DNA from: a bacterium
GTDB taxonomy: Bacteria > Patescibacteriota > Minisyncoccia > Phycocordibacterales > JAKEFN01
NCBI GenBank assembly: GCA_022616085.1
Contig: JAKEFN010000096.1
Location: forward strand, 1-44,323
DNA: 44,323 bases
Direction: 5' to 3'
The notes under the pieces are model-generated. The model made no database searches and was not told the DNA's origin. It worked only from the letters and a program-made list of their open reading frames with translations. The position numbers and the translations under genes are program-made. Shown piece by piece: positions 22,936 to 30,960 of the stretch (positions are counted from its first letter, which is position 1; every line of letters begins with the position of its first letter).

Positions 22936-24237
22936 ATGCGTTTCATCGCAGATTTTCACATACATTCGCACTATTCGCGAGCAACCTCAAGGCGCATGAA
23001 CATCGCGGAGCTCGCCGCATGGTCGCAAATCAAGGGCGCGACCGTCGTCGGCACCGGCGATTTTACTCATCCGCTATGGTTTGAGGAAGTGCGGGAAAAA
23101 TTGGAACCAGCGGAACCGGGGCTTTTCAAACTCAAAGGCGCAATCGAGAAAAAAATCGAACAAAATGTGCCCGCGAAATGCCGCGCCCCGATGCGCTATT
23201 TCCTTAGCGTCGAGATCAGCACGATCTACAAAAAAAACGATCGGGTGCGGAAAGTGCACAGCCTCGTTTTTGCGCCGGTATTCGCCGCCGCGTCAAAAAT
23301 AAACGCCGCGCTTGGAAAAATCGGAAACATCAACTCCGATGGCAGACCGATTCTGGGTCTTGATACGAAAGAGCTTCTGAAAATCGTTCTTGATGCGTCG
23401 CCCGACTGCATGCTTGTCCCCGCGCATATATGGACTCCGCATTTCTCCGTCTATGGATCGCAGTCCGGCTTTGACTCGCTTGAAGAGTGCTTTGACGAGC
23501 TTGCGCCACGCATCTATGCGATTGAGACAGGGCTCTCCTCCGATCCCGCCATGAACTGGCGAATTCCGGAGCTTGATACCCGCGCCATTATCTCGAACTC
23601 GGACGCGCATAGTCCGGAAAAACTCGGCCGCGAAGCGAATCTCTTCAACACCGAGCTTTCATATTTCGCGATAATGGACGCGCTTAAAAAAAACGACCCG
23701 AGAGCGTTTCTCGGCACGATTGAATTTTATCCGGAGGAGGGCAAATACCATTTGGACGGCCACCGCAACTGCAAAACGCGCCTCCACCCCAAAGAAACGA
23801 TCAAACGGAAAGGCCTCTGCCCCGTATGCGGACGGCGCGCGACGATCGGCGTCATGCACCGCGTTGAAACGCTTGCGAAAAGGCCCGAAGGATTCGATCC
23901 GAAAAAAAGGCCGCCCTTTAAAAGCATCGTGCCGCTTCCTGAAATTTTGGCCGAAGTCTTGGGTGTTTCCGGATCGGGAAGCAAAAAAGTGCGCGAACTC
24001 CACATGAAGATGATCCATGATCTCGGCAACGAATTTACGATTCTCCTAGACGCCCCGCTTGAAGATATTGCGCGAAGCGCGGGCGAGATAACAGCCGAAG
24101 CGGTCAAGCGTATGCGCAAAGGCGCGATCACAATTCTCGGCGGCTACGACGGAGAATACGGGACGGTTCGCATTTTTTCCGACAAAGACCGCACCAAATT
24201 CGCATCTCCGCCAAAATCCCAAAAACCCCTTTTCTAA
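22936..24237 (+). CDS. Endonuclease Q-like PHP-domain nuclease
   Basis: The 433-residue protein has a PHP metal centre (H8 and H10 in DFHIHSHYS), DFTHP at 42-46, PAHIWTPHFSVYGSQSGFDS, ETGLSSDPAMNWR and ISNSDAHSPEKLGREAN, then a zinc-ribbon-like part with C279, C295 and C298 (GLCPVCG) and a helical C-terminal domain. This order matches endonuclease Q (TIGR00375 type), known from Thermococcales and some bacteria, which cuts 5' to uracil, hypoxanthine or xanthine in DNA. All visible PHP metal ligands are present. The activity is inferred from the family. Neighbours give no further hint. Confidence 0.85.
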   Translation: MRFIADFHIHSHYSRATSRRMNIAELAAWSQIKGATVVGTGDFTHPLWFEEVREKLEPAEPGLFKLKGAIEKKIEQNVPAKCRAPMRYFLSVEISTIYKKNDRVRKVHSLVFAPVFAAASKINAALGKIGNINSDGRPILGLDTKELLKIVLDASPDCMLVPAHIWTPHFSVYGSQSGFDSLEECFDELAPRIYAIETGLSSDPAMNWRIPELDTRAIISNSDAHSPEKLGREANLFNTELSYFAIMDALKKNDPRAFLGTIEFYPEEGKYHLDGHRNCKTRLHPKETIKRKGLCPVCGRRATIGVMHRVETLAKRPEGFDPKKRPPFKSIVPLPEILAEVLGVSGSGSKKVRELHMKMIHDLGNEFTILLDAPLEDIARSAGEITAEAVKRMRKGAITILGGYDGEYGTVRIFSDKDRTKFASPPKSQKPLF

Positions 24238-24244
24238 GCCAGGG

Positions 24245-24279
24245 CTTTAACTCTAGACTTACGAAGTCTAGAGTTAAAG
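24245..24279. repeat. REP-like palindrome, left of transposase
   Basis: CTTTAACTCTAGACTT and its reverse complement flank ACG, giving a perfect 35-bp palindrome. Its core 25 bp recurs in inverted orientation at 25002-25026 on the other side of the transposase gene. Confidence 0.85.
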
Positions 24280-24291
24280 GCATTAACTACC

Positions 24292-24987
24292 TTACTCTAA
24301 CATCATGACTTTATAATCAGGGCTGTCATCGATACTGAAATTTTTAAGCTCTTCTTTAACGGATTTCCGGTATTTTTCTTCTCCGCCAAAAAAATCAAGA
24401 AAATATCCTCTTTGGGTTACTGCCGGGAAATTTTTCTTTCCAAGGTAGTCCAGATGACTGCTCCAGCGATAATTTTCAAGGAAAGAAAGCGCGTCATTGG
24501 TGTTTTTAATTTTTCGGCCCCGCCAATCATGGCCTGATAAATCAAGCGGATTGAAATGAATATAATAAGGGATAAAAAGAAAATGACGGTCGTTTTCTAT
24601 ATAAAACCTCTTAAATCTCCCCTGGAATAAAGCTCCCACCCTTTGATATTTCTCGTTGAAATATTTTGCATATCCTATATTGAGCTTTGTCATAAATTTT
24701 GTAATACCCCCATCGATAACCGGAGAGAGAAGAAGATGATAGTGGTTTGGCATCAAAGCGAAACAATGAATGTTCACCAAAAGTTCACGCGGTTCTTTTT
24801 TTTGATCATAATATTTCAAACCCCTTTCAAGGTTCTGCGCAAAATAAAAATTATTTGAAGAGGCCTTCGATCGATCGTTGAACTCAAACAAATCGTGAAC
24901 GAAACGAAAATAGTCTTTCTTGTCATTAAAAATTAACCGCTTGTCAACACCGCGGTTGAGAACATGATAAAATTCCATATTTTGCAT
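24292..24987 (-). CDS. REP-associated Y1 transposase (IS200-like)
   Basis: The 231-residue Y1 family enzyme has the HUH motif HYH at 82-84 (MPNHYHLLL), the N-terminal EFYHVLNRGVDKR segment typical of these proteins, and Y106 in LNIGYAKYFN as the candidate nucleophile. Flanking inverted palindromes with one single ORF mark it as a RAYT that would act on REP sequences. The DNA is clearly richer in A and T than neighbouring genes, which suggests recent arrival. The reading frame is intact. Its -35 box lies inside the right REP, so the palindrome may also control expression. Confidence 0.9.
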   Translation of the reverse strand: MQNMEFYHVLNRGVDKRLIFNDKKDYFRFVHDLFEFNDRSKASSNNFYFAQNLERGLKYYDQKKEPRELLVNIHCFALMPNHYHLLLSPVIDGGITKFMTKLNIGYAKYFNEKYQRVGALFQGRFKRFYIENDRHFLFIPYYIHFNPLDLSGHDWRGRKIKNTNDALSFLENYRWSSHLDYLGKKNFPAVTQRGYFLDFFGGEEKYRKSVKEELKNFSIDDSPDYKVMMLE

Positions 24988-24994
24988 TCGTATA

Positions 24995-25022
24995 ATTATA
25001 CACTCTAGACTTCGTAAGTCTA
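24995..25022 (-). promoter_or_regulatory. Transposase promoter inside REP
   Basis: TATAAT (24995-25000) ends 7 bases before the ATG. TAGACT (25017-25022) lies 16 bases further up, within the REP palindrome. A protein bound to the REP would block it. Confidence 0.5.
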
Positions 25023-25026
25023 GAGT
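25002..25026. repeat. REP-like palindrome, right of transposase
   Basis: ACTCTAGACTT, CGT, AAGTCTAGAGT: a perfect 25-bp palindrome. It is the exact reverse complement of the core of the left copy, so the gene sits between inverted REPs. Confidence 0.85.
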
Positions 25027-25143
25027 AAGTCGTTTTATCGGAGGGCGTTTGCATGGTTTTGTATTGAAAATTAAGGCTTTTATGCCTTTATTATACCATG
25101 CGTGGCATTAATATTTTTGTGAAAAACGGGGGTGTTTTAGGTA

Positions 25144-25356
25144 TCATTCGGCAACAGGCCCATTTTTTGAAGAATGACGAAACCACAAAATGCCACGGGA
25201 GTCCAGAGTAGGAAGGGTTTGGAAACATGCTCTAGCACCAGAGGGCATTCCTTTGCAGAAAAATGACTCGTCGCTTTCTGAAATATCAAATATTATAAAG
25301 AAAACCCCACCGAGTGGTAGGGTAATAATACGCATGGCATCTAGGTTCACTGCCAT
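25144..25356 (-). CDS. Small hypothetical protein
   Basis: The 70-residue frame begins MAVNLDAMRIITLPLGGVFF, with GGAG just before the ATG, and has one hydrophobic stretch near residues 9-24. It follows the 64-residue membrane protein gene after 13 bases. The C-terminal part is unremarkable and no family is recognised. A weak hairpin (AAGGC/GCCTT, 25073-25088) follows it. It may not be a true gene. Confidence 0.4.
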   Translation of the reverse strand: MAVNLDAMRIITLPLGGVFFIIFDISESDESFFCKGMPSGARACFQTLPTLDSRGILWFRHSSKNGPVAE

Positions 25357-25369
25357 TTGACTCCATCCT

Positions 25370-25564
25370 CTATAGTCTTATCCAGAATCCGAGGAATAGC
25401 CATCCTACAACTGCAATCCAAAAGGGCACCAAGGGCACCTTAAACATTTTGTCTGGATCGTATACAAAAAACAAAAAAATATATATAAAACTGTAGCAAA
25501 TTGTCAATATTACAAAAAGGGTGCTCCACCACGTCCAGAAAGTTAGTCCGCTCATTTCGTCCAC
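25370..25564 (-). CDS. Small membrane protein, two TM segments
   Basis: A GTG start with GGAGG 7 bases upstream gives 64 residues (MDEMSGLTFWTWWSTLFVIL onward). Two membrane segments (about residues 10-32 and 44-62) flank a short loop with YDPDKMFKVP. The upstream ATG is possible but places the ribosome site inside the gene. Unknown function; probably co-transcribed with the 70-residue frame after it. Confidence 0.6.
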   Translation of the reverse strand: MDEMSGLTFWTWWSTLFVILTICYSFIYIFLFFVYDPDKMFKVPLVPFWIAVVGWLFLGFWIRL

Positions 25565-25619
25565 TGCGAAACCTCCAATCATTTAGTCTAAATTGAAACC
25601 GATTCCATTAAAGATAGCG

Positions 25620-25949
25620 TTATCCTTTTGATCTGTCAATTTTTGCCGCTAGAATAAAATCGTTTTCGGAGAGACCGCCTATTGCGTGCGTTGAGAGAGA
25701 CAAACGCACTTTGTTCCAACCAAAAAGCAATATGTCGGGGTGGTGATTTTCGGATTCTGCGATTTCACCGACTTTGTTTACAAACGCGAGCGCGAGAGCA
25801 AAATCGGCAAACTTCCATTCGCGTTCAATCTTTGCGTTGTCAATTACGCGCCATTCGGGCGTTTCTTTTTTAAGTTCCTCTATTTCGCCGCGCGCAAGAG
25901 GCGGCACGCCCCCTTCGCACGGGACGCATTTTTTATTCGAAAGCGTCAT
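25620..25949 (-). CDS. phhB: Pterin-4a-carbinolamine dehydratase
   Basis: The 109-residue protein has the family core: EWRVIDNAKIEREWKFADF, then ESENHHPDILLFGWNKV with the active histidine pair, and THAIGGLSENDFILAAKID. It dehydrates 4a-hydroxy-tetrahydropterin, normally recycling the cofactor of aromatic amino acid hydroxylases. No hydroxylase is in the window, and such orphan genes are known in many bacteria; some relatives act in molybdopterin or other pterin pathways. The ATG overlaps the stop of the preceding small gene (ATGA). Confidence 0.9.
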   Translation of the reverse strand: MTLSNKKCVPCEGGVPPLARGEIEELKKETPEWRVIDNAKIEREWKFADFALALAFVNKVGEIAESENHHPDILLFGWNKVRLSLSTHAIGGLSENDFILAAKIDRSKG

Positions 25950-26095
25950 TTATTTTCTTCAAGCGTCGCTTCTACGGGCAAACGCTCGCTATATTCGTAT
26001 AAACTTGCAAAGAAAACTCCGGCAATGCCGATCATAATGATGCCGACAAAATTCAAAATAAACTTAAAGAGATTGTCGTTGAATAAAGGCCTCAT
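25946..26095 (-). CDS. 49-residue single-TM protein coupled to the dehydratase
   Basis: The frame MRPLFNDNLFKFILNFVGII continues through one membrane helix (about residues 10-32) and ends VEATLEENK. Its stop overlaps the dehydratase start by four bases (ATGA), strong evidence that it is translated. TATACT lies 11 bases before the ATG (26107-26112). The product has a short positive N-terminus and an acidic C-terminus. Unknown family. Confidence 0.65.
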   Translation of the reverse strand: MRPLFNDNLFKFILNFVGIIMIGIAGVFFASLYEYSERLPVEATLEENK

Positions 26096-26116
26096 GATTA
26101 TTTCATAGTATAACAC

Positions 26117-26140
26117 AAAAAAACGGCGATTGAATCGCCG
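26117..26140 (-). terminator. Rho-independent terminator after ileS
   Basis: On the minus strand CGGCGAT and ATCGCCG pair around TCA and are followed by T7. It lies 66 bases past the ileS stop and just before the promoter of the small coupled gene. Confidence 0.85.
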
Positions 26141-26206
26141 TAAGACAAAAAACTAGACCTCGGGGTCGGGGGTCACCCAGCCGATACCGAAAAGCAGGCC
26201 ATATTC

Positions 26207-29200
26207 TCATTTTTTTGCAACCAAATGAAGCAGTATGCTCTTCCCCCCGACTTCCGCTTTTTCGCCTTTCTCCAAATCGACAAAGCGCATATCCGAAAGC
26301 CCTGCGGCTTTTTTGAGATACTCCAAAGAATCCGCCAAATCCTCTTCGACAGTGCGGCTTATTTCGAGAACGGCGCGGTCGGACGGCGCAAGCGCCGCAA
26401 TCTTCCGAAGCCCTTGTATGCTCCGGAGTATTTCTCTCAAATCTCCTTCTTTTTTGAGCGCCGGCGTAATTTCGGTGTCAAGCGTTACCTCCGCCGCATC
26501 GCCGAAACGGGCATCCTTCACATTCACCTCGTCGAGCACGACCTCGATAGTATTCGGAAGACTCCATGCGTTCGGGATCGTTACCTTTCCGAGCGGCTGT
26601 CTCACGCGAATGCCCGCGCGGCTCCGCTTCTCGAGGATGACATTCACGGCATCGCGCGCACGGCCCATCTCCGCGATAATTTTTTCTTCATGTCCGGAAA
26701 AATCCTCGCTCCACCATTCTGCGAGGTGAACGCTCTCGGGATCGCTCTCGCCGCGAACCTCCCTGTATACGCGCTCGGCGATAAACGGCATGAAGGGGGC
26801 GATTATTTTTGAAAAATTCAAAAGAACGAAGCGGGTCGTTCGAAGAGCGCGGAGAGTGTCTTCGCGGTCGTCTCCTTTAAAGCGTTCGCGCGAACGGCGA
26901 AGATACCATGTGGAGAGGTCATCGATAAAAAGACCGATGGGGCGCACCGCCGCCTCGATATCATACGCGTCCATCTGTTCGGCTACACCGATCGAAAGTT
27001 CGCGGAGCCGCGCGAGAATCCACTGGTCGAGAACGTGCCCGCTCTCGCGCTCCGAATCCCCCACATCGAACGATCCCTTGTAAAGCATGTAAAAAGAAAG
27101 CACGTTATCAAGCCGAAGTATGTTTTTTTTATAAATCTCGTCGACTCCCTTTTCGGAAAAATGAAGGTCTTCTGATTTCATAATCGGAGAGGAGAAGAGA
27201 TAGAGCCGAAGGGCGTCAACGCCGTATGTGTCGATGAGAATGTTCGGATCGGGAAAATTCCCTTTTGATTTGGACATTTTTGCGCCGTCTTCGGCGAGAA
27301 CAGTGCCGGTCGTTACGATATTTTTGAATGGAATCTCATCAAACAAAATAACGGAAATAACGTGCGTATAATAAAACCATGTTCTCGTCTGGGCGATATA
27401 TTCAGCGACAAAATCCGCCGGAAAATTCCGCTTTTCAAATTCTTTCTTGTTCTCGAACGGATAGTGGAACTGCGCGAACGGCATGGAGCCTGATTCGAAC
27501 CAGCAGTCAACCACTTCGGAGATGCGCCGCATTACTCCGCCGCATCCTGCCGAATCGCAGGGCCAGACAAACGCATCAATATAGGGCCGATGGAGATCAA
27601 GCTCATAATTCCTATTATGAGGGAACGGCGCGTATTCGATCGCGCGGACGTCGGCGTTCCCAAAAATCGAGTATTTGCCTCCCCAAAGATCCGCCGCCGC
27701 GGAGTCGTCGAGTCCCCGCGCCGCCGCGAGAAGAAGCCCCATGGGCGCGTCATGCATGACAAAAAGAATGTTCTTTCCTTCATGGGAATCCTCAAAAGAA
27801 ACGAGAGCGTCGCCTATTCGTTTTTTTATGTCATGGTAGTCTTCGCCGCCGATTTTCTCGGTGAAGCGATCTTTTACCGATTTGAAATGCCGATGGTATT
27901 CGTCCACGGATTTCCCTTCGAATGTTCCGCCGGATACTTCGCGAATCCGATCATCTATATGAAGCGCGCTCTCCGGAAGGCCAAGCTCCTCGCGCATAAT
28001 CTCCGCAGTTTCCCGCGCCCGAAGAATCGGAGAGGAAACGATAAGATCAATTGCCGCCTCTTTCTTCAATTTCGATGCGGCGGATTTTGATTGATCCCGT
28101 CCCAAAGGCGTCAGATGATGAGCATCTTCTTGGAGGGTGCCGAGAGTGTTTTTTACATTATTTTCGGACTCGCCGTGCCGCATGGCGAAATATCTGTTCC
28201 GAGGCTTCACTCGCTTCTTTAGATCGTCAAGCGAACCCATGACTTCAATCGCGCCGCACGCAGAGCATTTCCAAAAAGGAAGCGGAGACGCCCAGAAACG
28301 ATTGCGGGAGATGTTCCAATCCGGCGCGCTTTCGACTATTTTTTTATATCGGCCCTCTTTCAAATGCTCCGGAATCCAGTTGATTTTTTCATTTGTTTTG
28401 AGGACGCGGTTCTTTATCGGATCGATTTTGATGAACCATGCCGGCAAGGCGTAATAGAGAAGCGGCGTTTCGCACCGAAAACAATGCGGGTATGAATGCT
28501 TGATTGTTTCTTTTGCAAAAAGCGCCCCGCGAACGGCGAGAGACCTAAGCATCTCTATATCGGCGGCTTTGTGATTGTCTTTCGGCTTCACCGGTATCCC
28601 TTGGAACAGTGGCTCTCCGGATACATCGGCAAAATTGTCTTTGAATTTTCCCTCGGGAGTCACGTGCCAAACGATCGGCAGATTTTCTTTCTTCGCGAGA
28701 CTCATATCATCCTCCCCGAACGCGGGAGCGATGTGGACGATTCCCGTTCCTTCATCCGTTGTTACGAAATCGGCGCCATACACCTTCCAGCCGTTCTCGC
28801 GGTTTTTCAAATTCTTTTCTTTCTCATAATAGCCAAAAAGCGGTTTATATTTTTTACCGATGAGGTCTCGACCGGAAAATTCATCCGTTATTGCTAATCT
28901 TATTTGTTTAAAAATAAACGCTCCGTCCCCCTCTCTGTATTTTTCATCATCCAGAATATTTTTTGCCACAATAACAAATTTTTCTTCCGATGAAACAAGA
29001 CCATGCGTATTCGATCCGGCAAAAACTTTCGCTTTCACATAAACAATCTCCGGATTCACCGCAAGCGCGGTATTCCCCGGCAATGTCCACGGAGTGGTCG
29101 TCCACGCAAGGAGATATGTCCCGGGCAGATCGGCAAGCTCAAACTTCACATACGCCGAAATGTCGCTTATATCCTTATAGCTTCCGTCCATCGCAATTTC

Positions 29201-29785
29201 CGCATTTGCAATAGGCGTCTCGCACCGCGGGCAATACGGAAGAACGCGCGTTCCTTCATAGATGAAACCTTTGCCCCAAATTTCTTTAAGCGCCCACCAG
29301 ACAGACTCGATAAACGTATTGTCCATCGTCTTGTATGATCCGTCAAAATCAACCCACCGCCCGATCCGCTCCACCGTTTTTTTCCATTCCGCGGCATAAG
29401 CAAGGACGGACCCGCGCGCGCGTTCATTGAATATATCCACCCCGAGTTTTTCTATCTCGCGCTTGCCCGAAATTTTCAAATCCTTTTCCACGATGTTCTC
29501 AATCGGAAGCCCGTGGCAATCCCATCCCCACACGCGCCGGACAGAACGCCCTTTCATGGTCTTGTAGCGCGGTATGGCGTCTTTAATGACGCTCGCAAGA
29601 ATATGTCCGTAATGCGGAAGACCGGTCGCAAATGGAGGGCCGTCGTAGAAAACAAAAGGCTTCCCGTCCTTCGTCTTTTCAAGCGTTTTTTCAAAAATCC
29701 CATTTCCGCGCCAAAAAGAGAGCGTTTCCTCCTCGCGAAGCGCCACAGCGGATTTTTTGGTTTTTTTTGCTTCATTTTCAGCCAT
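26207..29785 (-). CDS. ileS: Isoleucyl-tRNA synthetase with inserted histidine phosphatase domain
   Basis: The 1192-residue protein charges tRNA-Ile. HYGH (HIGH motif) is at 58-61 in GLPHYGHILA, CP1 editing runs about 190-420, KMSKS at 836-840, and the rest is anticodon-binding. The motif forms resemble eukaryote-like (IleS2) enzymes. Residues about 528-725 (roughly 27611-28204) are an extra phosphoglycerate mutase-type histidine phosphatase: RHGES with R536 and H537, SSPILRARETA with R589, E616, and VMHDAP with H678, so all four active-site positions are kept. The insert falls between GSLDDLKK and DLHRPYID, which adjoin in ordinary enzymes. The frame is open throughout, so the chimera is real unless misassembled. 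Confidence 0.95.
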   Translation of the reverse strand: MAENEAKKTKKSAVALREEETLSFWRGNGIFEKTLEKTKDGKPFVFYDGPPFATGLPHYGHILASVIKDAIPRYKTMKGRSVRRVWGWDCHGLPIENIVEKDLKISGKREIEKLGVDIFNERARGSVLAYAAEWKKTVERIGRWVDFDGSYKTMDNTFIESVWWALKEIWGKGFIYEGTRVLPYCPRCETPIANAEIAMDGSYKDISDISAYVKFELADLPGTYLLAWTTTPWTLPGNTALAVNPEIVYVKAKVFAGSNTHGLVSSEEKFVIVAKNILDDEKYREGDGAFIFKQIRLAITDEFSGRDLIGKKYKPLFGYYEKEKNLKNRENGWKVYGADFVTTDEGTGIVHIAPAFGEDDMSLAKKENLPIVWHVTPEGKFKDNFADVSGEPLFQGIPVKPKDNHKAADIEMLRSLAVRGALFAKETIKHSYPHCFRCETPLLYYALPAWFIKIDPIKNRVLKTNEKINWIPEHLKEGRYKKIVESAPDWNISRNRFWASPLPFWKCSACGAIEVMGSLDDLKKRVKPRNRYFAMRHGESENNVKNTLGTLQEDAHHLTPLGRDQSKSAASKLKKEAAIDLIVSSPILRARETAEIMREELGLPESALHIDDRIREVSGGTFEGKSVDEYHRHFKSVKDRFTEKIGGEDYHDIKKRIGDALVSFEDSHEGKNILFVMHDAPMGLLLAAARGLDDSAAADLWGGKYSIFGNADVRAIEYAPFPHNRNYELDLHRPYIDAFVWPCDSAGCGGVMRRISEVVDCWFESGSMPFAQFHYPFENKKEFEKRNFPADFVAEYIAQTRTWFYYTHVISVILFDEIPFKNIVTTGTVLAEDGAKMSKSKGNFPDPNILIDTYGVDALRLYLFSSPIMKSEDLHFSEKGVDEIYKKNILRLDNVLSFYMLYKGSFDVGDSERESGHVLDQWILARLRELSIGVAEQMDAYDIEAAVRPIGLFIDDLSTWYLRRSRERFKGDDREDTLRALRTTRFVLLNFSKIIAPFMPFIAERVYREVRGESDPESVHLAEWWSEDFSGHEEKIIAEMGRARDAVNVILEKRSRAGIRVRQPLGKVTIPNAWSLPNTIEVVLDEVNVKDARFGDAAEVTLDTEITPALKKEGDLREILRSIQGLRKIAALAPSDRAVLEISRTVEEDLADSLEYLKKAAGLSDMRFVDLEKGEKAEVGGKSILLHLVAKK

Positions 29786-29824
29786 AAAATATATTGATTA
29801 TCGTAACATTTTTCCCTGTATACG

Positions 29825-29852
29825 CAAAAAGAAGCCCCGTCTCCAACAGGGC
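29825..29852 (-). terminator. Terminator after the endonuclease/phosphatase gene
   Basis: On the minus strand GCCCTGT and ACGGGGC pair around TGGAG and are followed by TTCTTTTT. It separates that gene from ileS. Confidence 0.7.
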
Positions 29853-29899
29853 AAAATCAACAATATGTATACTATCATTTTTATTATAGCATCTACAAT

Positions 29900-30619
29900 T
29901 TATTTGTCGAGTTCAATATCAACCCAAATTGGGGAATGGTCGGATCCATACGTTTTTCGAGAAATTGACCGTTCCTTAATCACTCTTGAATCCGGCGCGA
30001 TGATGAAGTCAAGCTGCATCAAAAAACCCGGATAGGTAATCTTCCCGCACGAAACATCTTGGAAACCGTAGCGGCGCACGAGTTCGAGAAGCGACCTTTT
30101 CTCATGCATTCCATATTCATCAGCTCTCGACGATCCCGAGTGTATTCGCTCAAAAAGCATAAGCACCGGCTTGAGCCACTTCCTCCCGAATGCATTGAAG
30201 TCGCCGCAGAGAATGGTTCGCCCATCAACATGCCGGCGCATGATCGAATCAAGCTGTTTCAGCCGCGCGGCGGGAGAGAGCGTATTCTCCATATGAGCGT
30301 TGATTATTTTAATTCGTTCACGCCCGCGGCGCGCCTCAATATAGTGGAAACCCTGTGCTTCAATATCGCCCGCTTTTTCGACAAAAAATTCGTTCCGCGC
30401 CAAAATGGCCATGCGGCATTTCTTTTTTCTCTTATGCGTCAGGCCAAAAGTATCTTCATGCGTAAAAATAGACCATGATCCGTCATCTTCGATCATCTGA
30501 AGAAGCGGCTCGGTCACTTCTTGGAGACATATGAAATCAAAACCATCGCGCTTAATGAACGAGTATACATCGCGATACCGTTCGTTCCGCGCCCAGACAT
30601 TCCACGTGAGAACTCTCAA
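29900..30619 (-). CDS. Endonuclease/exonuclease/phosphatase family protein
   Basis: The 239-residue protein has the fold's motifs: LTWNVWARN at the start, FICLQEV with the metal-binding Glu, INAHMENT, CGDFNAFG, LDFIIAPD and the terminal GSDHSPIWVDI with the catalytic Asp-His. The start codon is TTG, fixed by AGGAGG 7 bases upstream; there is no better ATG. Substrate unknown: DNA, RNA, or small phosphodiesters are all possible in this family. No signal peptide, so it should be cytoplasmic. Confidence 0.88.
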   Translation of the reverse strand: MRVLTWNVWARNERYRDVYSFIKRDGFDFICLQEVTEPLLQMIEDDGSWSIFTHEDTFGLTHKRKKKCRMAILARNEFFVEKAGDIEAQGFHYIEARRGRERIKIINAHMENTLSPAARLKQLDSIMRRHVDGRTILCGDFNAFGRKWLKPVLMLFERIHSGSSRADEYGMHEKRSLLELVRRYGFQDVSCGKITYPGFLMQLDFIIAPDSRVIKERSISRKTYGSDHSPIWVDIELDK

Positions 30620-30692
30620 GAGGAAACCTCCTCAAGTAATTTTTTTCTAAAAGCCTCCGTTCAGTATAATTAAAAAAACAAAAAAATCAATC

Positions 30693-30959
30693 TCAAATTG
30701 TTTCAGTTGTTGTCGCGAACGTCGTCGTTGCGGTGTTCTCTTCATCGTTCTCCGCCTCTTTGGCCTTGTCAAAGATGCCCTCATAAAACCCCCAGAGTAT
30801 CGGTTTCGCAGAATCCTCCCAAAATTCAACGGTAAAATCGCCTACCGACGTGATTGCGGACTTTATTTTCGGATGATCTTCCGCAAAACTCTGGACATCA
30901 ATATTCCAATAGATTAGTGCGGAAATCACTACAATCGCAATGACAATAATTTTGGTCAT
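30693..30959 (-). CDS. Small membrane-anchored protein
   Basis: The start MTKIIVIAIVVISALIYW gives 88 residues: one membrane segment at about 3-20, a soluble part with many acidic residues and a Thr-rich C-terminus (ENTATTTFATTTETI). It follows the M23 peptidase by 1 base on the same strand, so it probably belongs to the same transcript (gltX, M23 peptidase, this gene). Possible partner of the peptidase; not recognised. Confidence 0.65.
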   Translation of the reverse strand: MTKIIVIAIVVISALIYWNIDVQSFAEDHPKIKSAITSVGDFTVEFWEDSAKPILWGFYEGIFDKAKEAENDEENTATTTFATTTETI

Positions 30960-30960
30960 A

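Noticed and set aside
24292..24987. Transposase at 24292 as the mover of the 162-bp elements
   Set aside because: Y1 enzymes insert without target duplication and recognise hairpin ends; the 162-bp elements have 6-7 bp duplications and unrelated ends.
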